From Bacteroidia bacterium (GTDB lineage Bacteria; Bacteroidota; Bacteroidia; J057), in assembly GCA_030430575.1 (NCBI GenBank), contig JAUIKF010000013.1, positions 79,337 to 143,336 of the forward strand: a stretch of 64,000 nt of DNA, read 5' to 3'. Under the pieces are notes generated by a model. The model was not told the DNA's origin. It worked only from the letters and a program-made list of their open reading frames with translations, and did not search any database. Shown in pieces: positions 1 to 9,001 of the stretch; within the stretch, counting starts at the first letter, position 1; each line of letters starts with the position of its first letter. The translations under genes were made by a program, and so were the position numbers.

Positions 1-336
1 AATGGGAAGGTGACAAAATGGGCAACCATTGCTTCTGGAAGTAGTGTCAATATGACTTTTTATGACGGATATTTGTACGTCACAGGGAGAAATGCCCACC
101 AGGTATACAAAATCTTTCTGGAGGACGGCACCGTGGAAGTATTTGCGGGTACGGGTGACCGTGGCGACCAGGACGATGCGGCACTTCTGGCGACATTTTC
201 CTATCCCAATGGCATAGCCCTGGGGGCAGACAGTACCGCCTTGTATGTAAATGATGTCCTGCCTACTTCAGGTGCCAATCCCAATGGCGTCAATTTTAAC
301 CCTAATTCCTTGCGGAAAATTGATTTGAGAGAATAA
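1..336 (+). CDS. NHL/SMP-30-like beta-propeller protein, C-terminal part
   Basis: The reading frame is open from the first base of the window, so the 5' part lies outside; 111 codons and the stop are visible. The visible protein has the repeating pattern of NHL or SMP-30-like six-bladed propellers: short hydrophobic strands such as YLYVTGRNAHQVYKI, then FAGTGDRGDQ, then the typical blade closing YPNGIALG. Such propellers are usually extracytoplasmic sugar-lactone or peptide-binding folds, but the family alone gives no substrate. No type IX sorting domain follows the last blade; the protein ends IDLRE. It stops a few bases before the 3' end of the convergent membrane-protein gene. Confidence 0.7.
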   Translation, partial: NGKVTKWATIASGSSVNMTFYDGYLYVTGRNAHQVYKIFLEDGTVEVFAGTGDRGDQDDAALLATFSYPNGIALGADSTALYVNDVLPTSGANPNGVNFNPNSLRKIDLRE

Positions 337-341
337 AACCA

Positions 342-737
342 TTACAAGGAACCCATATACAGCAGGACTGTCACCAATATGAGGATGAGCACCTGGCTCA
401 GTTTTGTAAGCTGTTTCGGGTTTAGGGCAGCGACGATCCCTATGGTAATCACAGAAAAGCCCAGCATCAAACTCGCCAAGAGCTTCCCTACAAATGCCTC
501 TTCGGGAACCACGCTGTCCGTCAGGCCCATGACCAAGGCGACCCCGCCCACCCAAAAGGACACATAGCTGCCCAAGTACCAGAACCAACGAATCAGGTTA
601 AATGCCTGATCTGGCGGGAAGCCCGTCTCTGGTTTGTTTTTTGCCAAATAGGAGATGACGTTTTTTTCCCCAATAACGGTGTGCATCAGCCCCCCAACGA
701 TCATGAGAACACCTGAAATGATCCAATAAGTATTCAT
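342..737 (-). CDS. Small four-helix membrane protein, function unknown
   Basis: This encodes a 131-residue protein with four predicted membrane segments, at about residues 5-22, 49-70, 84-106 and 112-130. Short polar loops lie between them, including a proline-rich PETGFPPDQ loop. The layout resembles small DUF-type membrane proteins common in Bacteroidota, but I cannot assign a family or a transported substrate. The protein fills the interval between the propeller gene (convergent, four bases apart) and the intergenic palindrome at 812-861. The membrane prediction is direct from hydrophobicity; function is not known. Confidence 0.8.
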   Translation of the reverse strand: MNTYWIISGVLMIVGGLMHTVIGEKNVISYLAKNKPETGFPPDQAFNLIRWFWYLGSYVSFWVGGVALVMGLTDSVVPEEAFVGKLLASLMLGFSVITIGIVAALNPKQLTKLSQVLILILVTVLLYMGSL

Positions 738-811
738 AAGCTATTTGTTTATCCTTTAGACAATTGGGCCAGAAAAAAGGATAGGGAGGACGGAGAAAAA
801 TGAAAAATAAA

Positions 812-861
812 AAAATTTAATTGTAGAGACAGGACATGTCCTGTCTCTACAATTAAATTTT
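812..861. repeat. Perfect 50-bp palindrome with GTAGAGAC core
   Basis: Each base from 812 to 836 pairs with its mirror from 837 to 861, without a loop and without a mismatch. The core is GTAGAGACAGGACA followed by its complement, flanked by A/T-rich arms. It sits between two divergent gene starts, so it is not at the 3' end of either neighbour. A second palindrome with the same GTAGAGAC ends is at 30974-31002. It is probably a dispersed REP-like element; a cruciform or operator role cannot be excluded. Confidence 0.85.
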
Positions 862-1003
862 CCGCGAAGACGATTGGGGGGAAGTGAAATTTGTTCATTT
901 TTGCCTTGAAATATTTATTTCGTTTTTTGAGTGAACACCCCTAATCACCTATTTAAAATGAATGAATCAATAATTTCCAACGTCCCCAACGAACCATTTT
1001 TCT

Positions 1004-1783
1004 ATGTCTGCCAAGCATACTGACCTCAAGGCCCTCCTGGACCTGGCCCATGACCGTTACAATCAACCTACCTTTATTTCAGAAGACCCTATCCAAATCC
1101 CGCATAGCTTTGAGAAAAAAGAAGACATAGAGATTTCAGGGTTTCTGGCAGCCCTGATTGCCTGGGGGCGTCGCCCCATGATCATTCGCAATGCACATCG
1201 GCTGATGGAGCTCATGGAACATGCCCCGCATGACTTTGTCATGCATGCCAGTGAAGACGAGCTGGCTAGGCTCGAGCCATTTGTCCATCGGACATTTAAT
1301 GGGGAAGATGCCATGGCCATGGTTCGCTCGCTGCGGATGGTGTATCGGGAAAGAGGGGGGCTGGAAGGGGTGTTTTCTTCTGCCATTAAACCCGAACACC
1401 CAGATGTCTATCAGGGAATTGTAAGCCTTCATCAGTTGATGACCCAGCCCGACTGGTTTACCCAACGAACCTATAAGCACCTCGCCAATCCCGCCAAAGG
1501 CAGTGCGGCCAAGCGCCTCAACATGTATCTGCGGTGGATGGTACGTCAGGACAAGCGCGGGGTAGACTTTGGCTTATGGAAGGGCATCCGCCCTTCCCAG
1601 CTCCTATGCCCGCTCGATGTGCATACTGGCAATGTCGCCCGTCAGCTAGGCTTACTTCATCGCAAGCAAAATGACTGGAAAGCGGTAATCGAACTCACCG
1701 AATCGCTCCGTACCTTCTGCCCAGAAGATCCCGTGAAATACGATTTTAGCCTCTTCAGCATAGGCATTCACAAAGATATTTGA
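1004..1783 (+). CDS. TIGR02757 / DUF2400 family protein
   Basis: This 259-residue protein matches the TIGR02757 (DUF2400) family of conserved bacterial proteins, found in many Bacteroidota and without established function. Family signatures are visible: AALIAWGRR near residue 48, LRWMVR followed by GVDFGLW near 178-190, the conserved PLDVHTGNVARQLGLL near 205-220, and a C-terminal CPEDPVKYDFSLFSIG. The all-helical pattern with conserved Asp and His has been compared with helix-hairpin-helix DNA glycosylase-type folds; that is a fold-level guess. The length is typical, the gene stands alone and the start ATG is clear. Confidence 0.9.
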   Translation: MSAKHTDLKALLDLAHDRYNQPTFISEDPIQIPHSFEKKEDIEISGFLAALIAWGRRPMIIRNAHRLMELMEHAPHDFVMHASEDELARLEPFVHRTFNGEDAMAMVRSLRMVYRERGGLEGVFSSAIKPEHPDVYQGIVSLHQLMTQPDWFTQRTYKHLANPAKGSAAKRLNMYLRWMVRQDKRGVDFGLWKGIRPSQLLCPLDVHTGNVARQLGLLHRKQNDWKAVIELTESLRTFCPEDPVKYDFSLFSIGIHKDI

Positions 1784-1910
1784 TTTCGCGGTACATAATT
1801 CTCAAAAGTACGTTCTATGTTTAGCCATTAATTAATAATTCCATTGTTATACCGTTCCTTTTACTCAATACCATTTTAACAATCACTCTTTAACCTTTTT
1901 TTCACGCATT

Positions 1911-2762
1911 ATGAAAAAGACTTACTTTATTTCTTTCCTATTCATTAGCTTTTTAATGACGTTGGGCCTACAATTGATCTCCAATGGAGGAGGTGCGCCA
2001 TCAGGCAGAGCGGGTTCTCCTATTGATGTAGGGACCTGCAAAGTTTCAGGTTGTCACAATAGTTTTGAGCTGAATACTGGTGGTGCTGATGTATCCATCA
2101 CGACCAATGCTCCGGCAGCAGGTTATATGCCAGGCGAGACTTTCACAATCACTGTTAAGGCCAAAGAGACGGGCAAAAGGCGTTTTGGATTTGAAGCAAT
2201 TGCCGTAGCTGCTGATCCCAGTAGCACTACAAGTGCTGGCAATGTGACGATCACTGACGCCAACCGTACCAAGCTTAACCCAGGGGCAAACCAGTATGTC
2301 ACGCAAACCCTCTCTGGCAATTCGGGAACTGACTCTATTTCCTGGTCTTTTGACTGGACAGCACCTGCAACTGCAGTAGGACCTGTGGTCTTCTATTCTG
2401 CCATCAATGTCACTAATGCAAATGGCAATACGGCTGGTGACCATATTTATACCCGTAGAGATACCATTCTGCAAGTGCCAGGTACGGGTATCGAGACTGT
2501 GAAGGAAATTCTTGCTGCTAAGCTTTTTCCTTCTCCTGCAAGCGACTTGGTGCGTTTGGAACTAGATGTACAGGATTACACTGCTTTTGAAGTGAAGGTC
2601 AGTGACCTGAGCGGCCGTCAGGTCTTCAGTTTGGAAGACGATGCCTATCCAGGCCCTTATGCCACTACATTTGATGTAAGTGATTGGAAAACAGGTATTT
2701 ACCTAGTTTCATTGCATACGGGACGTGAAGTGAGCCATCAGAAATTGACAGTGGTGCATTAG
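1911..2762 (+). CDS. Secreted choice-of-anchor-V (Reeler-like) protein with T9SS sorting domain
   Basis: This 283-residue protein starts with a signal peptide (about residues 1-25). It is followed by the short conserved GAPSGRAGSP element and a CKVSGCHNS segment, a CX4CH motif of the kind that can carry haem but has one residue more than the classical CXXCH. Residues ~50-190 form the beta-rich 'choice-of-anchor V' domain, related to Reeler domains. Residues ~203-283 are a Por secretion-system sorting domain (LFPSPASDLVRLEL, then KTGIYLVSL). It is therefore exported through the type IX system to the cell surface. Function is unknown; haem binding is only a suggestion from the motif. Confidence 0.85.
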   Translation: MKKTYFISFLFISFLMTLGLQLISNGGGAPSGRAGSPIDVGTCKVSGCHNSFELNTGGADVSITTNAPAAGYMPGETFTITVKAKETGKRRFGFEAIAVAADPSSTTSAGNVTITDANRTKLNPGANQYVTQTLSGNSGTDSISWSFDWTAPATAVGPVVFYSAINVTNANGNTAGDHIYTRRDTILQVPGTGIETVKEILAAKLFPSPASDLVRLELDVQDYTAFEVKVSDLSGRQVFSLEDDAYPGPYATTFDVSDWKTGIYLVSLHTGREVSHQKLTVVH

Positions 2763-2790
2763 GAGATTATTGATGAATAATTGACTGATT

Positions 2791-2842
2791 AGACCTCTGA
2801 GGATTTATCCAGTACTGCTGGTAATTCTCCGAGGTCTTTTTA
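2791..2842 (+). terminator. Intrinsic terminator after the anchor-V gene
   Basis: An imperfect inverted repeat, AGACCTC at 2791 pairing with GAGGTCT at 2831-2837, with further pairing inward, is followed by a run of T. It lies 29 bases after the stop of the upstream gene. The convergent MnmD gene ends at 2884 on the other strand, so the hairpin can serve the plus-strand gene. Confidence 0.7.
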
Positions 2843-2883
2843 TTCACTGCTAAAATCATCATTCCTTGTTCAATATTCTCCAA

Positions 2884-3543
2884 TCAACCCTTCCTCCCCC
2901 GCAACATCTCCCTTTTCCCTGGAGGCCCAGGCAATTTCTCCACTTCAAATCCGGCCGCTATCATTGCTCTCCTCACATCTCCTTTGGAAGAATAAGTGAC
3001 AAGTACCCCGCCAGGATTTAGGAGATGGTACACTTTGGTGAAAATGGCTTCCGTCCATAGTTCTGGCTGAGTAGTCGGGGCAAAAGCATCAAAATAGACG
3101 AGGTCATAGGTGTCATCCGTTTCGAATTCTTCCAATTTTCCCTCCACCTTCAACAGGTGAAATTGTGGTGTGAGGTCATACCAGATGCCCCAGGGCGATT
3201 CGTGGATCGCGTTGAAAAGCGCTGAAGCTTCAAAGTGAGGGAGCTGATCAGAAAAATTGAGCTCTTGGGCCAGTGTTTCAGTGATGGGAAAAGCTTCGAT
3301 TCCTGTGTAATGGATTTCCTTCTCTTCTGTCTCAAGGACAGTTAGGAGGGCATTGAGGCCTGTTCCGAGGCCCATTTCGAGGATGCGGGTTTCCCCTTTT
3401 CCAGCTGGGAGGGCATGCAAGCCCATTTGTAGGAAAACGTGTTGTGATTCTTGTATCGCCCCATGGCGTGAATGGTAAGTTTCCCCAAAGCGGTCGGTGA
3501 AGAGGGTGGAGGAACCATCGGCTGTAAGAAAGTGTTCTGGCAT
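2884..3543 (-). CDS. mnmD: MnmD-type tRNA 5-aminomethyluridine methyltransferase
   Basis: This 219-residue protein is a stand-alone version of the methyltransferase half of MnmC. The family methylates the 5-aminomethyl group on U34 of certain tRNAs, using S-adenosylmethionine. Visible signatures are LEMGLGTGLNALL (SAM-binding loop, ~residues 54-66), the acidic strand TGIEAFP, the family hallmark YFDAFAPTTQPELW (~150-163) and the C-terminal PGPPGKREMLRG. The FAD-dependent oxidase half of MnmC is absent, as is usual for the single-domain Bacteroidota proteins. The length fits the family. The gene is monocistronic; a simple ATTGATT-type repeat precedes its start. Confidence 0.92.
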   Translation of the reverse strand: MPEHFLTADGSSTLFTDRFGETYHSRHGAIQESQHVFLQMGLHALPAGKGETRILEMGLGTGLNALLTVLETEEKEIHYTGIEAFPITETLAQELNFSDQLPHFEASALFNAIHESPWGIWYDLTPQFHLLKVEGKLEEFETDDTYDLVYFDAFAPTTQPELWTEAIFTKVYHLLNPGGVLVTYSSKGDVRRAMIAAGFEVEKLPGPPGKREMLRGRKG

Positions 3544-3684
3544 TGGGAAATTATTGATTATTGATTGAATGATTATTGATTGGGAAATGTCTGATTTTTA
3601 TTTTTTGAAAAAGGCCAAATCCGCCTTATATTGAGGCATAATTGAGAAAAAACAACCTAACCCAATCCCAACTTACTTTATATT

Positions 3685-4368
3685 ATGGCAGAAAAAAAGA
3701 AAAGTGCAATTGTAAAAAAAGCAAAAGATATTGCTGTCAGTGGCAGCCTGGGGGTAGCTCTTGTGGGAGCTGCCGCCTTGCAGAGCTGCGGCGAGACAGA
3801 ATATGAGCAGGCTTATACGGCAGGGGTTCATACGTTTGTCCAGGAAGTAGATCAAAATGTCTTCAAAGTCACTGACGAACGGACAGTTCCAGAAGGGGAA
3901 TCAAAAGCCACCATCACTTATCTCGATGGCCGAGAGCAGACCCTTAGCCTCGATCAGGCACGCCAGATCGTGGAGCAAGAAATTGCTGCAGGGAAGCTTG
4001 ATACCGTCAATTTTGAAAAGAACCTCATGCCGGTTCAGGACAGCACCTACCTCGTTCAACAAGAGCCTGCTGCCCTTGACGCAACGGCAGATGCCACGAC
4101 TACAGATGGCGGTACAAGTACACATACAGAGTCTCATCACCACCATTATCATGGTACAGGCTTAGGAGGCATCTTCTTCTGGAGCCACATGGGATATATG
4201 ATGGGCCGTAGCAGTGCCTATCCTACCAATGCAGGGGTTTATGCCAGCCGTGGTGCCTACACCCGTGCCCAGACGACCCGCACAAATCTCAGAAACTCTC
4301 GGGTGACACGCCCCAAAAGCTCAAGCCGTGGCTTCTTCAAAGGCAGTGGCAAGAGCGGACGGAGCTAG
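3685..4368 (+). CDS. YgiB-like / UPF0323-type putative lipoprotein
   Basis: This 227-residue protein begins with a Lys-rich N terminus and a hydrophobic stretch ending LQSC at about residue 35, a plausible lipobox. A soluble region follows, then a histidine cluster (HTESHHHHYHG, ~150-160), and the C terminus is rich in Gly, Ser, Arg and Lys. Together with the downstream glutathionylspermidine-synthase gene it forms a pair like E. coli ygiB-ygiC. That assignment rests on context and general make-up rather than a diagnostic motif. The His cluster suggests metal binding, which is an inference. Unlike the usual tight pairing, 720 bp of repeat-rich DNA separates it from its partner. Confidence 0.65.
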   Translation: MAEKKKSAIVKKAKDIAVSGSLGVALVGAAALQSCGETEYEQAYTAGVHTFVQEVDQNVFKVTDERTVPEGESKATITYLDGREQTLSLDQARQIVEQEIAAGKLDTVNFEKNLMPVQDSTYLVQQEPAALDATADATTTDGGTSTHTESHHHHYHGTGLGGIFFWSHMGYMMGRSSAYPTNAGVYASRGAYTRAQTTRTNLRNSRVTRPKSSSRGFFKGSGKSGRS

Positions 4369-5088
4369 GAGAATTAAAATGAAAATCGAAATTAAAATAA
4401 AAATAAGAAGCTGATAGTCAGTATATTATCTTTATTTTGGTTTTATATGAAATCCGATTGGTGATAAAAGACGGCTAGGCCGCTTTTGTCACCATTGCTT
4501 TTAAAGGCAAAGTTCAAATCGGTTAATGGTTCAAGGCGTTTAAAAGAAAAACGGAGTTTACTCCAGAAAGTCACATTTGACTTTTTCCCTCATTGCGACG
4601 GACTAAAGTCGCGTCGCAATAGTTCTTTGGCTGTCATTTTTTACGATTGCGACTGGGTTTCAACCCTATTGATTACCCATAAGTATTGGGTTAGGGCTTT
4701 CTAGGATCGCTTTGTGATCCTTCGTTAGAGACTCCCCTTCCGTTTGCCGCCCCTCTCGGAGAAAGAGGCTAACGGTATGAGGTAAAAAACTGGAGGTTTT
4801 TTCTGCCAATCGTTAGCCATCCCTCTTGAGGGAGGGCGCCATAACGAAAGGGTGGGTTCAAGCCGAAAAAGATGCCTTTTATCGAACCAAAAGAAGGTGA
4901 TAGCCTGCTAAAAAGATGTGGGTAATCAATAGGGGTTTCAACCCGTCGTGATAGGTCAAATCCTTTAAAAGGAATTTTCAGAGCAGTCTCAAAACTTAAA
5001 CCATTGAACCCATCTTGAACGACTTGAACCTATCTTGACCGCCTTGAACCTAAAACTTAGAACCTAAAACCTAAAACTTTCTTCCCCC
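4369..5088. other. 720-bp gene-free region dense in inverted repeats
   Basis: No credible coding region is seen here. The stretch holds many hairpins: 4460-4493 (about 15-bp stem with one bulge), 4592-4620 (9-bp stem around GACTAAAGTC), 4655-4666, 4703-4721 and 4767-4818. A larger imperfect inverted repeat runs from about 4651 to 4948. Its outer arms share GGGTAATCAATAGGG, and its inner arms (about 4725-4780 and 4810-4862) are also mutually inverted. The end, 5006-5080, is low-complexity TTGAAC and CTAAAAC repeats. It most resembles an accumulation of REP/MITE-like elements; a structured RNA is a less likely alternative. Confidence 0.6.
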
Positions 5089-6258
5089 ATGCTCCGCCAT
5101 CACGAACTCCCCATCCCCCCAGACGAACGCCTAGAAAGACTGGGCTGGGACTGGATGAATACCGACCATGTTTCTGCTTACTTTCCTGATGAGGTCCTTG
5201 TCCTCTCTCAGGCTGAGGTAGATGCCTACCAAGAAGCTGGCGACACACTCTACGATATGCTGATTGAAGCAGGACAATATGTCTTGGACAATGGGCTTTT
5301 AGAAGAATTAGGGATACCCCGAAGTATGCATCGCATGATCCGTCAGACGTGGGATGATGACCGGAATTTGCACCTCTTTGGCCGATTTGACCTGGCAGGT
5401 GGGATTGGGGGAAAGCCCATCAAGATGCTGGAGTTTAACGCAGATACGCCTACAGGCTTGCCTGAGACGGCTATCGTGCAGTGGGCCCACCTGCTCGCCA
5501 ATGGCGAGAGCGAAGCCAAGCAGTACAATAATGTCTATGAAGCCATTCGCAAGAATTTTATGACCTGGCGTACGCTCAACAATGACCTGGAACCGACACT
5601 TCTGCTGTCGACTTTGGGCGGATTTGAAGAAGACGATACCAATATCGAGGTCCTCGGCGAGGCGGCCAAGGAAGCTGGGTTCATGGTCGCTTACAGCAAT
5701 ATCGAACACGTAGATTTTTCTCGTGAAGATGGCGTACACGTCCGCGACCGCGACGGCAATTTTCACCGCTACAATTTCTGGTTCAAGCTTGTTCCTTGGG
5801 AGTTTATGGCCTTTGACGAGCCAGAGTTGCTGGGGATTGTAGATGAGATCATCGCCCGCCGCAAGGCCGTCATAGCCAATCCGCCTTATACCTTGATGTT
5901 CCAATCCAAGGCTATACTCAAGATTCTGTGGGAATTGTACCCAGATCATCCTCTTTTGTTGCCCACACAATATGAGCCCTTCACAGACCGCATTAATGTC
6001 GAAAAGGTGCTTTTCGGCCGTGAAGGCCAAAATGTGCGCATATTCAATACCGATGGGGAAGTCCTGGACGAGCTTCCAGGAGAGTATGGCGAATTTGATC
6101 GTGTCTATCAGGAATTTATGGAATTGCCCCAGGACGAAGAGGGAAATGTCTATCAGGCAGGCTTATTTTTTGCCTATGAGAGCTGCGGGGTAGGTTTCCG
6201 TTATGGCGATTTGATCATAGAAGATACGGCCATGTTTAGTGGCCATATGGTGGAGTAG
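5089..6258 (+). CDS. Glutathionylspermidine synthase family protein (YgiC-like)
   Basis: This 389-residue ATP-grasp-type amide ligase belongs to the GSP_synth family. The family core is clear: LEFNADTPTGLPE near residues 123-135, LSTLGGFEEDDTN near 180, WFKLVPWEF near 228-237, and the C-terminal GLFFAYESCGVGFRYGD with IIEDTAMFSGHMVE. The amidase half of E. coli Gsp is missing, as in YgiC and YjfC. By homology it joins a peptide-like acid to an amine at ATP cost; the true substrate of these single-domain proteins is not settled. The upstream lipoprotein gene (3685-4368) is its usual partner. A strong terminator follows at 6372-6417. Confidence 0.88.
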   Translation: MLRHHELPIPPDERLERLGWDWMNTDHVSAYFPDEVLVLSQAEVDAYQEAGDTLYDMLIEAGQYVLDNGLLEELGIPRSMHRMIRQTWDDDRNLHLFGRFDLAGGIGGKPIKMLEFNADTPTGLPETAIVQWAHLLANGESEAKQYNNVYEAIRKNFMTWRTLNNDLEPTLLLSTLGGFEEDDTNIEVLGEAAKEAGFMVAYSNIEHVDFSREDGVHVRDRDGNFHRYNFWFKLVPWEFMAFDEPELLGIVDEIIARRKAVIANPPYTLMFQSKAILKILWELYPDHPLLLPTQYEPFTDRINVEKVLFGREGQNVRIFNTDGEVLDELPGEYGEFDRVYQEFMELPQDEEGNVYQAGLFFAYESCGVGFRYGDLIIEDTAMFSGHMVE

Positions 6259-6371
6259 AGGGAAGCGATTTCAGAATGATGATTGATGAACAAGGATTTT
6301 TGAAGTTAAAGAGTTCTTCACTTCTTCAATCTTAATTCCTTGTTCGATAATCGTAAATCTAATTAGCAAAG

Positions 6372-6417
6372 CAACCAAAAGGGAGAATCCTTCCTCTTCC
6401 TTTTGGTTGTTTTTTTT
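6372..6417 (+). terminator. Intrinsic terminator ending at the next gene's start
   Basis: An 11-bp perfect stem, CAACCAAAAGG with CCTTTTGGTTG, is followed by eight T residues. It should end transcription of the glutathionylspermidine-synthase gene. The T-run abuts an in-frame ATG at 6418 of the following permease gene. Any permease transcript must therefore start inside or just after the hairpin or read through it. Confidence 0.85.
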
Positions 6418-6435
6418 ATGCTAATCCCCTCCACT

Positions 6436-8862
6436 ATGTTTCGTCATCATCTCAAAATTGCCGTTCGGAATATCCTCAAACAACGTGCTTACAGCTTGCT
6501 GAATCTGCTCGGATTAGCAGCAGGTATGATCTGTGCGCTGATGATCCTGCTCTATGTGCAGGACGAGCTCAGCTATGACCGCTTTCACACAAAGATCGAC
6601 CGTTTATACCGCCTAGATTTTGCGGGGATGATGGGGGAAACCGACCTTACGACCTCTGAGAGTGGTCCTGGGACGGCGCGGATCGTAGCCAAAGACTTTC
6701 CCGAGGTTGAGGCGGCTGTGCGCTTGAGGCGAAGTGGAGGCGCCTTTGTGGCTTATAAAGACCAAGAATTTAAAGAAGAAAGATGGGCATTCGCCGATTC
6801 TCAGTTTTTTGACCTGTTTACCTTTCCGCTGATTCAAGGCAATCCCCAAACCGCGCTGGTTGCTCCTAATTCTGTGGTGATCTCAGCCTCCATGGCCAAG
6901 AAATACTTCAACGGAGAAGACCCCCTTGACAAAATGTTGTCAATCGACGGCGGTGATGCCACTTATCAAGTTACAGGCGTCATGGAAGATATGCCTAGCA
7001 CCAGTCATTTTCATTTTGACTTTGTGGCCTCTATGACCTCTATTTCCTCAAGCAATGATACCGAGTGGTTGTCCTTTTATTTGACCACCTATCTCCTGCT
7101 TAAAGAAGGCACCAGTGCTGAGAACTTGGAAGCAAAGTTTCCTAATATGGTGGCCAAATATGTGGGGCCTGAGGTGGAGATGTACACCAAGATGAGCCTA
7201 GAAGAACTCAAAAAGGGCGGAAACTATTTTTCCTACCACCTCTTTCCTGTCAAAGATATTCACTTGCATTCAAATAAATCTGGAGATCTTGAGCCCAGTG
7301 GAAACATGAGTTATGTGTTATTATTCTCGATCATCGGCCTGTTTATTTTGCTGATTGCCTGCATCAATTTCATGAACCTAGCGACGGCTCGGTCGCTGGG
7401 GAGGGCGAGAGAAGTAGGCGTCAAAAAGGTGGTCGGTGCCCAGCGTGGTCAATTGATCACGCAGTTTTTGGTGGAGGCGATCACGCTGAGCTTGGCAGCG
7501 ATGGGGGTGGCGGTTTTAGGGGCGTATTTTGCCCTTCCTTTTTTTAATGAATTAACTGGCAAGGAGATCGTCGCGTCAGGAGAATTATTGGGAAAATGGC
7601 TGCCGGTGATTTTGGGTTTTGGGGTGCTGACAGGCTTATTGGCGGGGAGTTATCCCGCTTTTTTCCTCAGTGCATTTCGGCCTGTGAGTGTATTGAGGGG
7701 GAAATTGGGAAAAATGAGTGGGGGAAAAAGGTTCCGTTCGGCGCTGGTAGTGTTCCAATTTGTCACGACAGTCACCCTGCTGATCGGCACATTTGTGGTC
7801 TACAGCCAATTGCAATATATCCAACAAAAAAAGTTGGGATTCAATAAGGACCATGTCCTGATCATCAATGACGCCTATTTACTCGAAAACCAAATCCACG
7901 CCTTTAATCAACAACTCAAACAACATCCACAGGTCATAAATACGACCATTTCCTCCTACCTCCCGGTCACTTCTTCCCGAACGGGAAATGCCATGTTCCC
8001 CGGCCGCCAGCCCGAACAGGACAAAATGCAAGTCATGCAGTTCTGGTCAGTAGATTATGACTACATCGAGACGATGGGGATTAGCATGAAGGAAGGCCGA
8101 AACTTCTCAAAAGCCTTTGGGACTGATTCTCTGGCCGTTATCATCAATGAAACGGCTGCCCGCCAACTCGGCTGGCCCAATGCGATAGGGGAGGAGGTGA
8201 GCACATTTAATGGCGAAACAGAAGGAGAATACGCCACTTATAAAGTGGTGGGTGTCATAGAAGACTTTCATTTTGCCTCTTTCCGCACCCATATCGAACC
8301 CATGATCCTTTTTCTAGATCATAGCCCTGGAAAAATCTCTGTCCGATTCCAAGCAGCAGACCTCGAGGCTTTTCTCGCTGGGATGCAACTGGAATGGGAC
8401 AGCTTTGACACCGGCCACGCCCTCAACTATAGCTTCCTCGACGAGAAGTTCGCTTCGATGTACCAAGCCGAGCAACGGACGGGGCAGATCATCAGCTTTT
8501 TTGCGGGCCTGGCGATCTTGATCGCTTGCCTGGGCTTATTTGGCCTCGCAGCCTTCACCGCAGAGCAACGCACCAAGGAGATCGGTATCCGCAAGGTATT
8601 GGGCGCTTCCTTCAGTCATATCTTATGGCTGCTCAGTCGGGACTTTGCCCTCTTGATCCTGATTGCCTTTGCCCTCGCGATTCCCTTGGCCTATTATGTG
8701 ATGTACCAATGGTTAGGTGGATTTGAATACCATACCTCGCTCGGCGTGGCGCCATTTGTCTTTACCGGGTTCTTGATATTTGGGATCGCGGCGCTTTCGG
8801 TGAGTCTTCAGTCGATCAAGGCAGCGCTGACGCTGCCGGTGAAGGCGTTGAAGCAGGAGTAG
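6436..8862 (+). CDS. ABC transporter permease, MacB/FtsX family
   Basis: This is an 808-residue permease with the two-repeat FtsX/MacB arrangement common in Bacteroidota. The first membrane helix (~15-40, after MFRHHLKIAVRNILKQ) is followed by a periplasmic MacB-core domain (~45-270). Next come three helices (~285-400), a fourth helix near 430, a second periplasmic domain (~450-650) and three C-terminal helices (~680-800). The repeated motif TARSLGRAREVGVKKVVGA recurs near the C terminus as TAEQRTKEIGIRKVLGA. I chose the ATG at 6436 because homologues begin MFxxxLKIAxRN; 6418 is also in frame. No ATPase gene is adjacent, so the partner must be elsewhere. The substrate is unknown; this family exports lipoproteins, peptides or drugs. 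Confidence 0.9.
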   Translation: MFRHHLKIAVRNILKQRAYSLLNLLGLAAGMICALMILLYVQDELSYDRFHTKIDRLYRLDFAGMMGETDLTTSESGPGTARIVAKDFPEVEAAVRLRRSGGAFVAYKDQEFKEERWAFADSQFFDLFTFPLIQGNPQTALVAPNSVVISASMAKKYFNGEDPLDKMLSIDGGDATYQVTGVMEDMPSTSHFHFDFVASMTSISSSNDTEWLSFYLTTYLLLKEGTSAENLEAKFPNMVAKYVGPEVEMYTKMSLEELKKGGNYFSYHLFPVKDIHLHSNKSGDLEPSGNMSYVLLFSIIGLFILLIACINFMNLATARSLGRAREVGVKKVVGAQRGQLITQFLVEAITLSLAAMGVAVLGAYFALPFFNELTGKEIVASGELLGKWLPVILGFGVLTGLLAGSYPAFFLSAFRPVSVLRGKLGKMSGGKRFRSALVVFQFVTTVTLLIGTFVVYSQLQYIQQKKLGFNKDHVLIINDAYLLENQIHAFNQQLKQHPQVINTTISSYLPVTSSRTGNAMFPGRQPEQDKMQVMQFWSVDYDYIETMGISMKEGRNFSKAFGTDSLAVIINETAARQLGWPNAIGEEVSTFNGETEGEYATYKVVGVIEDFHFASFRTHIEPMILFLDHSPGKISVRFQAADLEAFLAGMQLEWDSFDTGHALNYSFLDEKFASMYQAEQRTGQIISFFAGLAILIACLGLFGLAAFTAEQRTKEIGIRKVLGASFSHILWLLSRDFALLILIAFALAIPLAYYVMYQWLGGFEYHTSLGVAPFVFTGFLIFGIAALSVSLQSIKAALTLPVKALKQE

Positions 8863-8902
8863 GGGGGAGATTATTGATTGATTAATACATCATTGATTGG
8901 AA

Positions 8903-8930
8903 AGGCGCTCTTTTGAGCGTCTTTTGTTTT
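8903..8930 (+). terminator. Intrinsic terminator after the permease gene
   Basis: An 8-bp stem, AGGCGCTC pairing with GAGCGTCT across a TTTT loop, is followed by TTTGTTTT. It lies 40 bases after the stop codon. Confidence 0.8.
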
Positions 8931-9001
8931 ATATTCTCCTATTAACGCAACTTTGTACACAAGCTCAAGCTGAGATCGCAACCCTTTTGTAAAGAATAAT
9001 T

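Noticed and set aside
4440..4990. A structured RNA such as RNase P RNA, tmRNA or a group II intron in the YgiB-YgiC spacer
   Set aside because: None of the conserved cores of these RNAs was seen; the inverted repeats fit stacked dispersed elements better.
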